From: Labilithrix sp.
Lineage (GTDB): Bacteria > Myxococcota_A > Polyangia > Polyangiales > Polyangiaceae
Assembly (NCBI GenBank): GCA_019637175.1
Contig: JAHBWD010000001.1
Coordinates: 124,001-188,000 of the forward strand
Reading direction: 5' to 3'
DNA: 64,000 nucleotides
Notes under the pieces: generated by a model
What the model saw: only the letters and a program-made list of their open reading frames with translations
The model's database searches: none
Told to the model about the DNA's origin: nothing
Shown: positions 24,229 to 33,250 of the stretch, one piece after another
How the letters are laid out: every line of letters begins with the position of its first letter
Numbering within the stretch: the first letter of the stretch is position 1
Program-made: the position numbers and the translations under genes

Positions 24229-25416
24229 ATGCCGAGGTTTCTCCCCGCCGCGCCGCGCACGACTCCGCTGATGGAAGGCCAGCACTGGCGGCGCTGGGGC
24301 GGCTACGTCACGGCGAGCTCGTACGAGCTCACCCACGATCGCGAGTACGCCGCGATCCGGAACGCCGTCGCGCTCATCGACGTCACGCCGCTCTACAAGT
24401 ACGTCGTCGAGGGCCGCGACGCGTCGCGGCTGCTCGACCGCGTCGTCACGCGCGACGTCGGCAAGTGCAAGGTCGGCCAGGTGATGTACACGCCGTGGTG
24501 CGACTCGCACGGCAAGGTGATCGACGACGGGACGATCGCGCGCCTCGGCGAGCAGCGCTTCCGCATGACCTCGGCGGATCCGAGCCTGCGGTGGCTCTCG
24601 ATGAACGCCGTCGGGATGGACGTGTCGATCGACGACGTCACCGACGCGCTCTCGGCGTTCTCGGTGCAAGGGCCCCGCTCGCGCGAGCTGCTCGCCGCCG
24701 TCACCGAGGGCGACGTCGCCGGGCTCGGGTACTTCCGCGTGATCGAGGCGAAGATCGGCGGCGCCCCCGTGACGATCTCGCGCACCGGCTACACCGGCGA
24801 TCTCGGCTACGAGGTCTGGATCCCGGTCGCGAAGACCGTCGAGGTGTGGGACGCGATCGCCGCGCGCGGCGACGACTGGGGCCTCGCGCCGTGCGGGATC
24901 TGGGCGATGGACATCGCGCGCATCGAGGCCGGGCTCATCATGGCGGAGATCGACTACACGTCGGCGCACCACGCCGTCATCGAGTCGCAGAAGTCGACGC
25001 CGTTCGAGCTGAACCTCGGCTGGGCGGTGAGCCTCGGGGGCGCGCCGTTCGTCGGCAAGCGGCCGCTCGCGATCGAGAAGGAGCACGGCTCGGCGTGGCA
25101 GCTCGTCGGCATCGACGTCGACTGGGAGTCGCTCGAGCAGTGTTACCGCGAGGTGGATCTGCCGCCGCGGCTGCCGACCGTCGCGTGGCGATCGAGCGTG
25201 CCGCTCTACGCCGGAGGAAAGCAGATCGGCTACGCGTCGAGCGGCTGCTGGTCGCCGCTGCTCAAGAAGTACATCGCGCTCGCGCACGTCGAGGCGCCGT
25301 GGGCGAAGCCGGGCGCCGAGGTCTACATGGAGGTGACCGTCGAGCACCGCCGCAAGCAGGCGCTCGCGCGCGTCGCGAAGCTCCCGTTCTTCGATCCCGC
25401 GCGGAAGAGGTCCTGA
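24229..25416 (+). CDS. GcvT-family aminomethyltransferase-like protein
   Basis: A 395-residue protein of the tetrahydrofolate-dependent GcvT/DmdA/sarcosine-dehydrogenase family. Family blocks include VALIDVTPLYKYVVEGRDA near 50, SAFSVQGPRSRELL near 140, SRTGYTGDLGYEVWIP near 185, and the C-terminal barrel (FVGKRPLAIEKE, GYASSGCWSPLLKKYIALA). Such proteins pass one-carbon units from an amine or sulfonium donor to folate. The rest of a glycine cleavage system (gcvH, gcvP) is absent. It heads an operon with two FAD oxidoreductases and a Rieske oxygenase, which points to N- or O-demethylation of a small substrate rather than glycine cleavage. Confidence 0.8.
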   Translation: MPRFLPAAPRTTPLMEGQHWRRWGGYVTASSYELTHDREYAAIRNAVALIDVTPLYKYVVEGRDASRLLDRVVTRDVGKCKVGQVMYTPWCDSHGKVIDDGTIARLGEQRFRMTSADPSLRWLSMNAVGMDVSIDDVTDALSAFSVQGPRSRELLAAVTEGDVAGLGYFRVIEAKIGGAPVTISRTGYTGDLGYEVWIPVAKTVEVWDAIAARGDDWGLAPCGIWAMDIARIEAGLIMAEIDYTSAHHAVIESQKSTPFELNLGWAVSLGGAPFVGKRPLAIEKEHGSAWQLVGIDVDWESLEQCYREVDLPPRLPTVAWRSSVPLYAGGKQIGYASSGCWSPLLKKYIALAHVEAPWAKPGAEVYMEVTVEHRRKQALARVAKLPFFDPARKRS

Positions 25417-25419
25417 ATC

Positions 25420-27012
25420 ATGAGCCACGAGACCTACGACGCGATCGTCATCGGAGGCGGCCACAACGGCCTCGTCAACGCCGCGTACCTCGCGCGCGCA
25501 GGGCGGAGGGTGCTCGTGCTCGAGAGCCGCCACTGCGTCGGCGGCGCGGCGGTCACCGAAGAGGTGTTCCCCGGCTTCAAGTTCTCCGTCTACTCCTACG
25601 TCGTCTCGCTCCTCCGGCCCGAGATCATCCGCGACCTCGATCTGCCGGGCCACGGGCTGCACATCCTGCCGCTCGAGAGCACGATCACGCCGCTGCCGAA
25701 CGGCGACTACCTCGGCATGTGGGGCGACGCCGACAAGACGCGCCGCGAGCTCGTGCGCCACTCGCCCAAAGACGCCGAGGCGAACATCGAGTTCGGTCGC
25801 CTCATGCACCACATGGCGATGGCGGTGAGGCCCATCCTCGGCATGCTGCCGCCCGACCCCACGTCGCTCAGCCCGAAGGAGCTCTTCGCGATCGCGCGCT
25901 TCGGCCAGCACTTCCGGAGCCTCGGCGAAGAGAACTTCCACGCGCTCTTCAAGCTCATGACGATGAGCTCGAGCGACTTTCTCGACGAGTGGTTCGAGCT
26001 CGAGCCCCTCAAGGCGACGAAGTCGGCGAGCGGCATCATCGGCACGTTCCTCGGACCGAAGTCGCCGGGCACCGCGTACGTGCTCCTCCACCACTACATG
26101 GGCGAGATCGACGGCGCCTTCCGCGCGTGGGGCTTCGCGCGCGGCGGCACCGGCGCGATCAGCGAGGCGATCGCCGGCGCGGCGCGGCGCTTCGGCGCGG
26201 AGATCCGCACGAACGCGAAGGTGCTCCAGGTGATCGTCAAAGACGGCCGCGCCGCCGGCGTCGCGCTCGAGAGCGGCGAAGAGATCGCCGCGCGCGTCGT
26301 CGTGTCGGGGCTCGATCCCAACCAGACGTTCTGCAAGCTCGTCGATCCGAGAGAGATGCCGAGCGACATCACGGACGCGATCAAGCGCTTCAAGTACCGC
26401 GGCTCGTCGGGCAAGGTGAACCTCGCGCTCTCCGAGCTCCCGCGCTTCACCTGCATGGAAGGCAAAGACGCGCGCAACGCGTACCTCCGCGGCGCGATCT
26501 CGATCAGCCCGAGCATCGACTACCTCGAGCGCGCCTACGACGACGCGAAGTACGGCAACTTCTCGCGCAAGCCGTACATGGACGTGATCATCCCGTCGAT
26601 GATCGATCCGGGGATGGCGCCGCCGGGCAAGCACGTCATGTCGTGCTTCGTGCAGTACTGCCCGTATCACCTGAACGGCGGGTGGAACGACGCGCAGCGC
26701 GAGGCCTTCGGCGACGCCGTCGTCGACACGCTCGCCGCGTACGCGCCGAACCTGAAGCGCGCGATCCTCCACCGGCAGGTGATCACGCCGGTCGACATCG
26801 AAAGCGCGATCGGGCTCACCGAGGGAAACATCTTCCAGGGCGAGCTCGCGCTCCATCAGCTCTTCTTCCTGCGCCCGCTGCCGGAGTGGGCGAAGTACCG
26901 AACGCCGATCCGCAGCTACTACCAGTGCGGCGCGGGCACGCATCCGGGCGGCGGGATCATGGGCGCGTCGGGCCGCCTCGCGGCGATGCAGATCCTCAAG
27001 GACTGGAGCTGA
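25420..27012 (+). CDS. FAD-dependent phytoene desaturase/PYROXD2-like oxidoreductase (first copy)
   Basis: A 530-residue flavoprotein. The N-terminal Rossmann motif AIVIGGGHNGLVNAAYLARAG (9-29) and the following VLVLESRHCVGGAAVTEEVFPGF bind FAD. GTHPGGGIMGASGRLAA near the C-terminus is the second FAD-contact block of the amine-oxidase/phytoene-desaturase superfamily. Start is 3 bases after the GcvT-like stop. It is about the same size as the next gene and clearly a paralogue (both contain RVVVSG.DP..TF.KLVDP). Carotenoid genes are absent, so an amine or related small-molecule substrate is more likely than phytoene. Confidence 0.83.
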   Translation: MSHETYDAIVIGGGHNGLVNAAYLARAGRRVLVLESRHCVGGAAVTEEVFPGFKFSVYSYVVSLLRPEIIRDLDLPGHGLHILPLESTITPLPNGDYLGMWGDADKTRRELVRHSPKDAEANIEFGRLMHHMAMAVRPILGMLPPDPTSLSPKELFAIARFGQHFRSLGEENFHALFKLMTMSSSDFLDEWFELEPLKATKSASGIIGTFLGPKSPGTAYVLLHHYMGEIDGAFRAWGFARGGTGAISEAIAGAARRFGAEIRTNAKVLQVIVKDGRAAGVALESGEEIAARVVVSGLDPNQTFCKLVDPREMPSDITDAIKRFKYRGSSGKVNLALSELPRFTCMEGKDARNAYLRGAISISPSIDYLERAYDDAKYGNFSRKPYMDVIIPSMIDPGMAPPGKHVMSCFVQYCPYHLNGGWNDAQREAFGDAVVDTLAAYAPNLKRAILHRQVITPVDIESAIGLTEGNIFQGELALHQLFFLRPLPEWAKYRTPIRSYYQCGAGTHPGGGIMGASGRLAAMQILKDWS

Positions 27013-27016
27013 GGTC

Positions 27017-28588
27017 ATGAGAGACGCCGTCATCCTGGGCAGCAGCCCCAACGAGATCGCCCTCGCGTGCTACCTCGCGAAGGCCGGCAAGAAGGTCACC
27101 GTGATCGAGCCGCGGCACGAGCTCGGCGGCACGGCGGCGCTCGCCGAGATCGTCCCGGGCTTTCGCCTCGAGGTCGCGCCGCCGTCGCTCGGGTGGGTGT
27201 CGCCGAAGATCGTGCGCGACCTCGGTCTCGAGGCGCACGGCTTCGAGAGCGCGTGGACCGACGCGACCGTCCTCACGCCCCGCCTCGACGGGCCGCCGCT
27301 CGTCCTGTGGCGCGATCTCGAGCGATCGCGCGCCGAGATCGCCAAGCACTCGAAGGCCGACGCCGAAAAGTGGGAGCCGTTCGCGACGCGCATGGAGCGC
27401 CTCGCGGGCTTCCTCGAGACGCTCTACACCGAGGCGCCGCCGCGTCTCATGAGCGAGCAGCCGGGCGATCTCTTCAGCCTCATGGCGGTGGGCCTTCGCC
27501 TTCGGCGCCTCGGGAAGATCGACATGGTCGAGCTCCTCCGCACGCTCCCGATGAGCGTGAGCGATCTGCTCGACGACTGGTTCGAGAGCGACGTGCTCAA
27601 GGCGGCGATCGGCGCCGGCGGCGTCACGAGCCTCCTGCAAGGGCCGCGATCCGCCGGGACGTGCTTCGTGATGCTGCACCACCTCGTCGGCCGGCCGCTC
27701 GGCGCGTTCCGCGCGCGCACGTGCGTGAAGGGCGAGAAGGGCCACTTGATCCACGCGCTCCGCGCGGCGGCCAAGCAGCTCGGCGTCGAGACGAAGACGG
27801 GCGCGCGCGCCACGATCATGACGAAAGGCGGCTGCGCGACGGGCGTCGCCCTCGCGTCGGGAGAAGAGATCGCGGCGCGCGTCGTCGTCTCGGGCGCCGA
27901 TCCGCGGACGACCTTCCGTAAGCTCGTCGATCCGACCGAGCTCGAGCCCGAGACGCAGCGCGCGGTCGGCAACGTGAAGCTGCGAGGCGTGCGCGCCGTC
28001 GTGAACCTCGCGCTCTCCGAGCTCCCGCGCTTCTCCGGCGTGAGCGGCGAAGAGGCGCTCGGCGGCGTCATCTCGACGAGCCCGAGCCTCGACTACCTCG
28101 AGCGCGCGTACGACGACGCGAAGCACGGCGGGATCTCGCGCGCGCTGCACCTCGAGGCGACGATCCCTTCGCTCACCGATCCGAGCCTCGCGCCGGCGGG
28201 CAAGCACGTCATGTCGGTCGCCGTGCAGTGGGCGCCGTATCACCTGCGCGAAGGCAAGTGGGACGGCCCGACGAAGGAGGCGCTCGCCGATCGCGTGATC
28301 GCGACGCTCGCCGAGCACGCGCCCGGCTTCGAGAAGGCGGTGATGGGGCGCGCGATCTACACGCCGGCGGATCTCGAGGAGGACTTCGGTCTCGCCGAGG
28401 GCCACCTCCACGGCGGCGAGCTCACGCTCGATCAGATCCTGTTCATGAGGCCGCTGCCGGGCTACGCGCACTATCGCGCGCCGCTCGAGGGGCTCTTCAT
28501 GTGCGGTGACGCGACCCACCCGGGCGGCGGCCTGCCGGGGCTCGCGGGCGCGAACGCCGCGCGCGAGATCCTCGCGGAGATCTCGTGA
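27017..28588 (+). CDS. FAD-dependent phytoene desaturase/PYROXD2-like oxidoreductase (second copy)
   Basis: A 523-residue paralogue of the preceding gene, 4 bases downstream. The FAD motif is less canonical: AVILGSSPNEIALACYLAKAG, where the usual GxGxxG has become GSSPNE, so cofactor binding may be weakened. EPRHELGGTAALAEIVPGF and the C-terminal CGDATHPGGGLPGLAGANAA are kept. The pair may form a heterodimer in which one subunit is catalytic. The stop codon overlaps the GTG start of the Rieske oxygenase. Confidence in the superfamily is high, in the substrate nil. Confidence 0.8.
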   Translation: MRDAVILGSSPNEIALACYLAKAGKKVTVIEPRHELGGTAALAEIVPGFRLEVAPPSLGWVSPKIVRDLGLEAHGFESAWTDATVLTPRLDGPPLVLWRDLERSRAEIAKHSKADAEKWEPFATRMERLAGFLETLYTEAPPRLMSEQPGDLFSLMAVGLRLRRLGKIDMVELLRTLPMSVSDLLDDWFESDVLKAAIGAGGVTSLLQGPRSAGTCFVMLHHLVGRPLGAFRARTCVKGEKGHLIHALRAAAKQLGVETKTGARATIMTKGGCATGVALASGEEIAARVVVSGADPRTTFRKLVDPTELEPETQRAVGNVKLRGVRAVVNLALSELPRFSGVSGEEALGGVISTSPSLDYLERAYDDAKHGGISRALHLEATIPSLTDPSLAPAGKHVMSVAVQWAPYHLREGKWDGPTKEALADRVIATLAEHAPGFEKAVMGRAIYTPADLEEDFGLAEGHLHGGELTLDQILFMRPLPGYAHYRAPLEGLFMCGDATHPGGGLPGLAGANAAREILAEIS

Positions 28589-29727
28589 GCGATCGGCCTC
28601 TCTCGGAGATCCTCGCCGCCTTCGACGCCGATCTCGCGCTCGAAGACGCGAAGACGATCCCGGGATCCTGGTACACCGATCGGCGGATCGGCGAGCTCGA
28701 ACGCAAGACGGTCTTCTCGCGCACGTGGCAGCTGGTCGGCCGCGCGGAGCAGGTCGCCGAGCCCGGGCAATACCTCACCGCGGAGGTGGGGGGCGAGCGC
28801 GTGCTCGTCGTGCGCGGTCACGACGGCGTGCTTCGCGCGTTCTTCAACGTGTGTCGCCACCACGCCGCGGCGGTGATGACGGAGTGTGCGGGCAAGGTCG
28901 ATCGGCTCAGGTGCCCGTATCACGGCTGGACGTACGGCCTCGACGGCGCGCTCAAGTCGGTGACGGAGCTCGACGGCGCGCGCGGCTTCGCGATGGGTGA
29001 GAACGGCCTCGTGCCGCTCGCGGTGGCGACGTGGGAGCTGTTCGTCTTCGTCCACCTCGATCCCGATCCGCCGCCGATCGACGACTGGCTCGGCGCGAGG
29101 CTGCGCGATCAGGTCTCGCGCCTTCGCCTCGGCGATCTCCATTTCGCGGGCCGCCGCGAGTGGACGCTGGCGTGCAACTGGAAGGTGTTCGTCGACAACT
29201 ACCTCGACGGCGGCTACCACGTGCCGTTCCTCCACAAGGGCCTGAGCAGCGTCCTCTCGTTCAAGGACTACACGATCGACTGCTTCGATCGCGTGTGCCT
29301 CCAGTCGAGCCCGATCGACGCCGAAAAGGTGGGCGCGGAGAAGGCCGGCGCGATGACCGCGTCGGTTCGAAGGGGCCAGGCCCACTACTATTGGCTGTAC
29401 CCGAACCTGATGCTCAACGCGTACGAGGGCTACCTCGACACGAACCTCGTCGTGCCGCTCGGCGACGATCGGATGAAGGTCGTCTTCGACTTCTATTTCG
29501 CGGACGTGAGCCCCGCGGTCGCCGAGCGCAACGCCCAGAGCATGGACGTGAGCGCGCGGATCCAAGACGAGGATCACGCGATCTGCGAGTCGGTGCAGAA
29601 GGGCCTCGCCTCGCGCGCCTACGACGCCGGCCGCCTCTCGCCGCGAAGAGAAGCCGGCGAGAACCTCTTTCATCGCCTCCTCGCGGCGGACTTACGATCG
29701 GCGAAGCGATCGTTACACGACTGCTAG
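28585..29727 (+). CDS. Rieske-type aromatic-ring-hydroxylating or N-demethylating oxygenase, alpha subunit
   Basis: A 380-residue oxygenase. The Rieske [2Fe-2S] ligands are C90-x-H92 (NVCRHHAA) and C110-xx-H113 (CPYHGWTYG). The mononuclear iron site is in DNYLDGGYHVPFLH, with His 212 and His 217 and a later acidic ligand. Size and the YHVPFLH spacing resemble choline monooxygenase and GbcA-like betaine demethylases as well as ring hydroxylases. No ferredoxin, reductase or beta subunit follows, so electrons must come from elsewhere or from the neighbouring flavoproteins. GTG start overlapping the previous stop (GTGA). Last gene of the operon. Confidence 0.85.
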   Translation: MSDRPLSEILAAFDADLALEDAKTIPGSWYTDRRIGELERKTVFSRTWQLVGRAEQVAEPGQYLTAEVGGERVLVVRGHDGVLRAFFNVCRHHAAAVMTECAGKVDRLRCPYHGWTYGLDGALKSVTELDGARGFAMGENGLVPLAVATWELFVFVHLDPDPPPIDDWLGARLRDQVSRLRLGDLHFAGRREWTLACNWKVFVDNYLDGGYHVPFLHKGLSSVLSFKDYTIDCFDRVCLQSSPIDAEKVGAEKAGAMTASVRRGQAHYYWLYPNLMLNAYEGYLDTNLVVPLGDDRMKVVFDFYFADVSPAVAERNAQSMDVSARIQDEDHAICESVQKGLASRAYDAGRLSPRREAGENLFHRLLAADLRSAKRSLHDC

Positions 29728-29729
29728 TT

Positions 29730-29735
29730 TATCAT
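29730..29735 (+). promoter_or_regulatory. Candidate -10 element (TATCAT)
   Basis: TATCAT lies 6 bases before the ATG at 29742 in a notably AT-rich patch (CTAGTTTATCATT). A 7-bp inverted repeat (ACGATCG/CGATCGT, 29694-29713) just upstream, inside the end of the Rieske gene, could be an operator. Confidence 0.4.
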
Positions 29736-29741
29736 TCCCCC

Positions 29742-31112
29742 ATGATGCGGACGGGGGGATCGATCGTGGTGGCGATTCTGCTCGGGAGCGGCGCTGCGCG
29801 TGCCCAGCAACCGAACGATCCTTTCGACCGTCCGGCTCCAGGTCAAACGCCGATGCCGGCCGATCCGTGGCCTCGGCTCACGGAGGAAGAACTCGGCCTC
29901 GTGCCGCCGCGGCCGCCGCCGCCATCGGAGTCAGCTCCGCAGCCCGTCGGCGATCCCCCGTCGCCGCCCTTCGGATCGCCGGGGCAGCTGGTCGTCACCG
30001 CGGACTCGATCGTCGCGCTCGCTTGGACGACGTACAGCCCCAGCAGAGATGACCTCTCGTCGTTCGCCGTGACGTTCAGCCCTGGTGTCGACGTCTTCGT
30101 GATGCGGGGCTTCTCGGTCGGGGGCGAGTTCCATGTCGGCTATGCCACCAGTAGCGAGTACGACACGGAGTCGAAGCTCGTTCGCAGCAAGAGCACGACG
30201 CTCGCGGGTGGGCCACGTGTCGGGTTCAACGTTCCGCTCGGCGCGGCGCTCTCCTGGTATCCGCGCGTCACATTGGGCGTCGAATCCGTTCGACGGGAGG
30301 AACGTCGCGTCGCGCGCGCGTCCACGTTCGGACCCGAACCGGGCGGAACGGGCAGCGAGCTCGGGGTGTTCGTCGGGGTCTTTGCTCCCGTCCTCGTGCA
30401 CCCCAAGCCACACCTCTTTCTCGGCCTGGGGCCGGCTGTCGTTCATGTGCTCGGCGTGTCTCGCGAAGGGCCGGAGATCGGCGCGGAGCGCACGACGCTC
30501 GCGGCCCGGTTCGTCGTCGGCGGCTGGTGGGGTGGAGCCAAGGTCTCGAGCGACGCGGCGCGTCTCGCCCCGTCGCCGCAGTTCGGAGCAAGCGGTCAGT
30601 GGGTCTTCACTGGCGAGATCGGCGCCGCCGCAGCGCGGACGGCGTCCGACGGCGCATCGTCGCCTTCGACGGTCGCGACGTTCGCGCCGGGGGTCGACTA
30701 CTTCGTCGGCCGTCGGATCTCGGTCGGCGCATCGATCGCGCTCTCACGCAGCCGGATCTTCGGCGTCACGTTGGACGGGGTGCCGCGCGAGAGCGAAGCG
30801 AGCATGCTCGGCGGGACCTTGAGGGTCGGGGTCGACGTGCCGTTCACGTCATGGCTCTCGTTCTATCCTCGCGCGTTCGCGTCTTTCGGAGGTGGCTGGT
30901 ACGCGCGGCGGCTCGGTTCGGGGCGGAGCGAGCTCACCGACGTGTTCATCACTCCGGGCGCGTACGCGCCGCTCCTCGTCCACCCCGCATCGCACGTCTT
31001 CGTCGGTCTCGGCCCCTCGCTGAGCTACGACGCCCTGCGCGTCACGGAGCCAGGCGCCAATCGCAGGGCTACACGCGTGGGAGCGGCGCTGCTCGTCGGC
31101 GGATGGCTTTGA
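29742..31112 (+). CDS. Outer-membrane-like protein with two repeated beta domains
   Basis: A 456-residue exported protein. A signal peptide (VVAILLGSGAARAQ, cleavage after about 22) is followed by a Pro-rich linker to residue 75. Two similar domains of roughly 180 residues follow. Each begins with a strand after GQ.VVTADS or GQWVFTGEI, continues with TFSPGVDVFVMRGFSVGGEF or TFAPGVDYFVGRRISVGASI, and ends with VFAPVLVHPKPHLFLGLGP or AYAPLLVHPASHVFVGLGP. The alternating hydrophobic strands suggest an outer-membrane barrel or a paired beta sandwich. The internal duplication is clear; the family is not known to me. Codon use is slightly less GC-rich than in its neighbours. Confidence 0.72.
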   Translation: MMRTGGSIVVAILLGSGAARAQQPNDPFDRPAPGQTPMPADPWPRLTEEELGLVPPRPPPPSESAPQPVGDPPSPPFGSPGQLVVTADSIVALAWTTYSPSRDDLSSFAVTFSPGVDVFVMRGFSVGGEFHVGYATSSEYDTESKLVRSKSTTLAGGPRVGFNVPLGAALSWYPRVTLGVESVRREERRVARASTFGPEPGGTGSELGVFVGVFAPVLVHPKPHLFLGLGPAVVHVLGVSREGPEIGAERTTLAARFVVGGWWGGAKVSSDAARLAPSPQFGASGQWVFTGEIGAAAARTASDGASSPSTVATFAPGVDYFVGRRISVGASIALSRSRIFGVTLDGVPRESEASMLGGTLRVGVDVPFTSWLSFYPRAFASFGGGWYARRLGSGRSELTDVFITPGAYAPLLVHPASHVFVGLGPSLSYDALRVTEPGANRRATRVGAALLVGGWL

Positions 31113-31164
31113 GTCCGACCCTTCGCCGCGCGAGCAACCCTGAGGACGCGCTCGCGGGCCGCTC

Positions 31165-32571
31165 TCAGCGAACCGGCGCGGCCGGGGGCTTCGAGTCGTC
31201 TTGCACGCACGACGCGAGATCGAAGAAGAGGAACGCGAGGGCCTTCTCCTCGGGCGTCAGCTCCTTCGAGCACGTGGTCGGGAAGCCGTCGTCCGGCAGC
31301 GCCGTCGCCGGCGGCTGGACGTCGCCGCCGTAGAGGTGCATGTCCGCGAAGACGAACTTTCCGCACTGCTGGTCGACGGGCTTGGCCACCGGAGAGTTCA
31401 CGCTCAGGTACTTCGTCGATCGCGGGATCGACGGATCGGGCCGGTCGCGATAGACCCAGCTCTGCGCGGGCGACACCACCGCGCCGACGTTCTCGCGCGG
31501 CTGGGCGATCGGCATGTGACCGAGCGTGGTCGACGCGCCGACGCCGACGAGCCAGCGCGCGAGCGCGTCGCCCTTGGGGAACGTCATGTCGACGAGGTAC
31601 GGCCCCGGCGGGTTCTCGGGGTTGGCCGGGCTCCCCATCCACTGCGCCGCGGTCGCGAGCGGACCGCTCTGCGCCCACGTGTAGTGGAAGTGCGAGGCGA
31701 AGACGCGCCCGCCGATCGCCGTGAAGTCGTAGAGCGCCTGCTTCGTCTCCGGCGGCTTCGTCTCGTTGTGCTCGCCGCACTCGCACGAGAGCATCACCAT
31801 GTCGTACTTCGGGAGCGCCGCAGACGTGAGCAGCGCCGAGCCGTCGAGCGTCCCCGTCGGCGCGGGCGCGGGCACCGGCGCGCTCAGCGGGTGCGCCGCG
31901 CCGCGGTAGAGATGCAGCCGGCCGTTGCCGCTGCTCGGCGTGAACTCGGCGTCGTCGAGGCCGAGCTTGGGGAGCAGACACGCGAGCTGATCGCAGCGCC
32001 CCGTCGTGACCGCGATGCGCGGGATGTCTCCCTCGGCCTTGTTCTTCGGGAGGCGCGTGAGCGCGGTGGTGAGCGGGTTCTCGACGCACCGCTCGACGCG
32101 AGGGAGATCGATCTTGCGGCGCCACTTTCCGATCTGGACGACGAGCGGGATGTCGTCGCCGACGGGCACGTTCTTCAGCTCGAACTTGCCGTTCACGTCG
32201 GTGACGGCGGAGACGAGCGGATCGCCGGAGACGGCGCCGCATCGATCGCACGACGCGCCGTCGGCGAGCGGCTCGAGCGGCGCGTTCGGGACGAAGACGA
32301 TCGCGTTGTAGAGCGGCAGCGTGCCGTTCGGCGCGGTGACCGTGCCGGTGAGCGTCGTCGTCACGCCGCCGCCGCAGTCGACCTGCTTGCACGCGAGCCC
32401 TTCGCACGGCGCGCCCTGCGCCGGCGGAAATGTACCGGGTGACGGCACGGGATCGGCTCGACGCTCTTCGCCGTCGTCGAAGAGGCTGCTCGGCCCCGCT
32501 TCACTTCCGCACGCGAGGAACAAGACCGAGACGACCGAGACCGCAAGCGACGTCGAGACGAGCCAACGCAT
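31165..32571 (-). CDS. Large lipoprotein with carboxypeptidase-regulatory-like domain
   Basis: A 468-residue exported lipoprotein (VLFLACGS, Cys at about 21). Residues 70-140 form a CarboxypepD_reg-like beta sandwich (LTGTVTAPNGTLPLYNAIVFVP, then SAVTDVNGKFELKNVPVG) with a four-Cys group between (SCDRCGAV). The rest contains a segment with the look of a glutamine-amidotransferase-like flavodoxin fold (YDMVMLSCECGEHNE, GRVFASHFHYTW). Proteins of this layout are common in myxobacterial genomes and usually uncharacterised. It is divergent from the small lipoprotein at 32772, with a 200-base gap in which I see no gene. Confidence 0.72.
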   Translation of the reverse strand: MRWLVSTSLAVSVVSVLFLACGSEAGPSSLFDDGEERRADPVPSPGTFPPAQGAPCEGLACKQVDCGGGVTTTLTGTVTAPNGTLPLYNAIVFVPNAPLEPLADGASCDRCGAVSGDPLVSAVTDVNGKFELKNVPVGDDIPLVVQIGKWRRKIDLPRVERCVENPLTTALTRLPKNKAEGDIPRIAVTTGRCDQLACLLPKLGLDDAEFTPSSGNGRLHLYRGAAHPLSAPVPAPAPTGTLDGSALLTSAALPKYDMVMLSCECGEHNETKPPETKQALYDFTAIGGRVFASHFHYTWAQSGPLATAAQWMGSPANPENPPGPYLVDMTFPKGDALARWLVGVGASTTLGHMPIAQPRENVGAVVSPAQSWVYRDRPDPSIPRSTKYLSVNSPVAKPVDQQCGKFVFADMHLYGGDVQPPATALPDDGFPTTCSKELTPEEKALAFLFFDLASCVQDDSKPPAAPVR

Positions 32572-32771
32572 GGTGATCGTTTAGCAAGGGTGTGCGCCCA
32601 CAACCACGACGGAATACAGCAGCGAAGGTGTAGTGACGCTACCGAGACGATCCAGGGGCGCCGCCGATCCAGGCCCTCTCCTTTAACAGCGGGCCCAACA
32701 GGCGGGCCGGGGAGGAGAGGGAAGGTCTTTGCTCCTTCGGCGTAGGAAGAGTCGCTTCGCCAGGAGTCCGC

Positions 32772-33209
32772 ATGCATCCCGCCTTCAAGCTCGCCGCCGT
32801 CACCTCGCTGATGCTCGCCGCCGTGGTCGCTTGCGGGCGCAAAGACGAGGGCAAGGCCGCGGAGACGACGACGACCGGCGCGTCGGTGCGCGCCGCGAAC
32901 CTCACGACCAAGGGCGCCGGCGCGAAGGCGAGCTGTGACATGCTCGCCGAGCTCGGGACGTGCAACGAGTACCAGAACGGGACGACCTTCGGCCTCGAGA
33001 AGTCGCTCTGCGAGGGCTTCAAAGGGAGGTTCTCGAACGCGCCTTGCAGCACCGAAGGGCAGATCGGCTCCTGCGCGATGAGCGACGGTGAGGTGAAGCG
33101 CTACTACGACAGCGGCGTCGCCGGCGATCACGCGCTCAGCGTCGCCGAGGCCAAGAGCGACTGCGAGAGCGAGCTCGTGAAGGGCAAGTTCACCGCCGCG
33201 CCGAAGTAA
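32772..33209 (+). CDS. Small Cys-rich lipoprotein
   Basis: A 145-residue exported lipoprotein: signal peptide to LAAVVAC, lipidated Cys at 21. The mature part contains five further Cys (SCDMLAELGTCNEY, SLCEGFKGRF, APCSTEGQIGSC, SDCESE), likely forming disulfides in a compact domain. A CAGGAG ribosome binding site precedes the ATG. The C-terminus ends in KFTAAPK. I do not recognise the family. It is followed by the kinase gene after 41 bases. Confidence 0.65.
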   Translation: MHPAFKLAAVTSLMLAAVVACGRKDEGKAAETTTTGASVRAANLTTKGAGAKASCDMLAELGTCNEYQNGTTFGLEKSLCEGFKGRFSNAPCSTEGQIGSCAMSDGEVKRYYDSGVAGDHALSVAEAKSDCESELVKGKFTAAPK

Positions 33210-33236
33210 CGCGGCGCTTCCGGCGGGAAAAGGCGA

Positions 33237-33242
33237 TAGCAT
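33237..33242 (+). promoter_or_regulatory. Candidate -10 element (TAGCAT) for the kinase gene
   Basis: TAGCAT ends 8 bases before the GTG start of the kinase gene, consistent with a leaderless transcript. No clear -35 box. Confidence 0.35.
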
Positions 33243-33250
33243 CGAGGGCA

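Noticed and set aside
29694..29713. The ACGATCG/CGATCGT inverted repeat as a terminator of the Rieske operon
   Set aside because: It is inside the coding sequence, has a short stem and no T run; at best an operator for the next gene.
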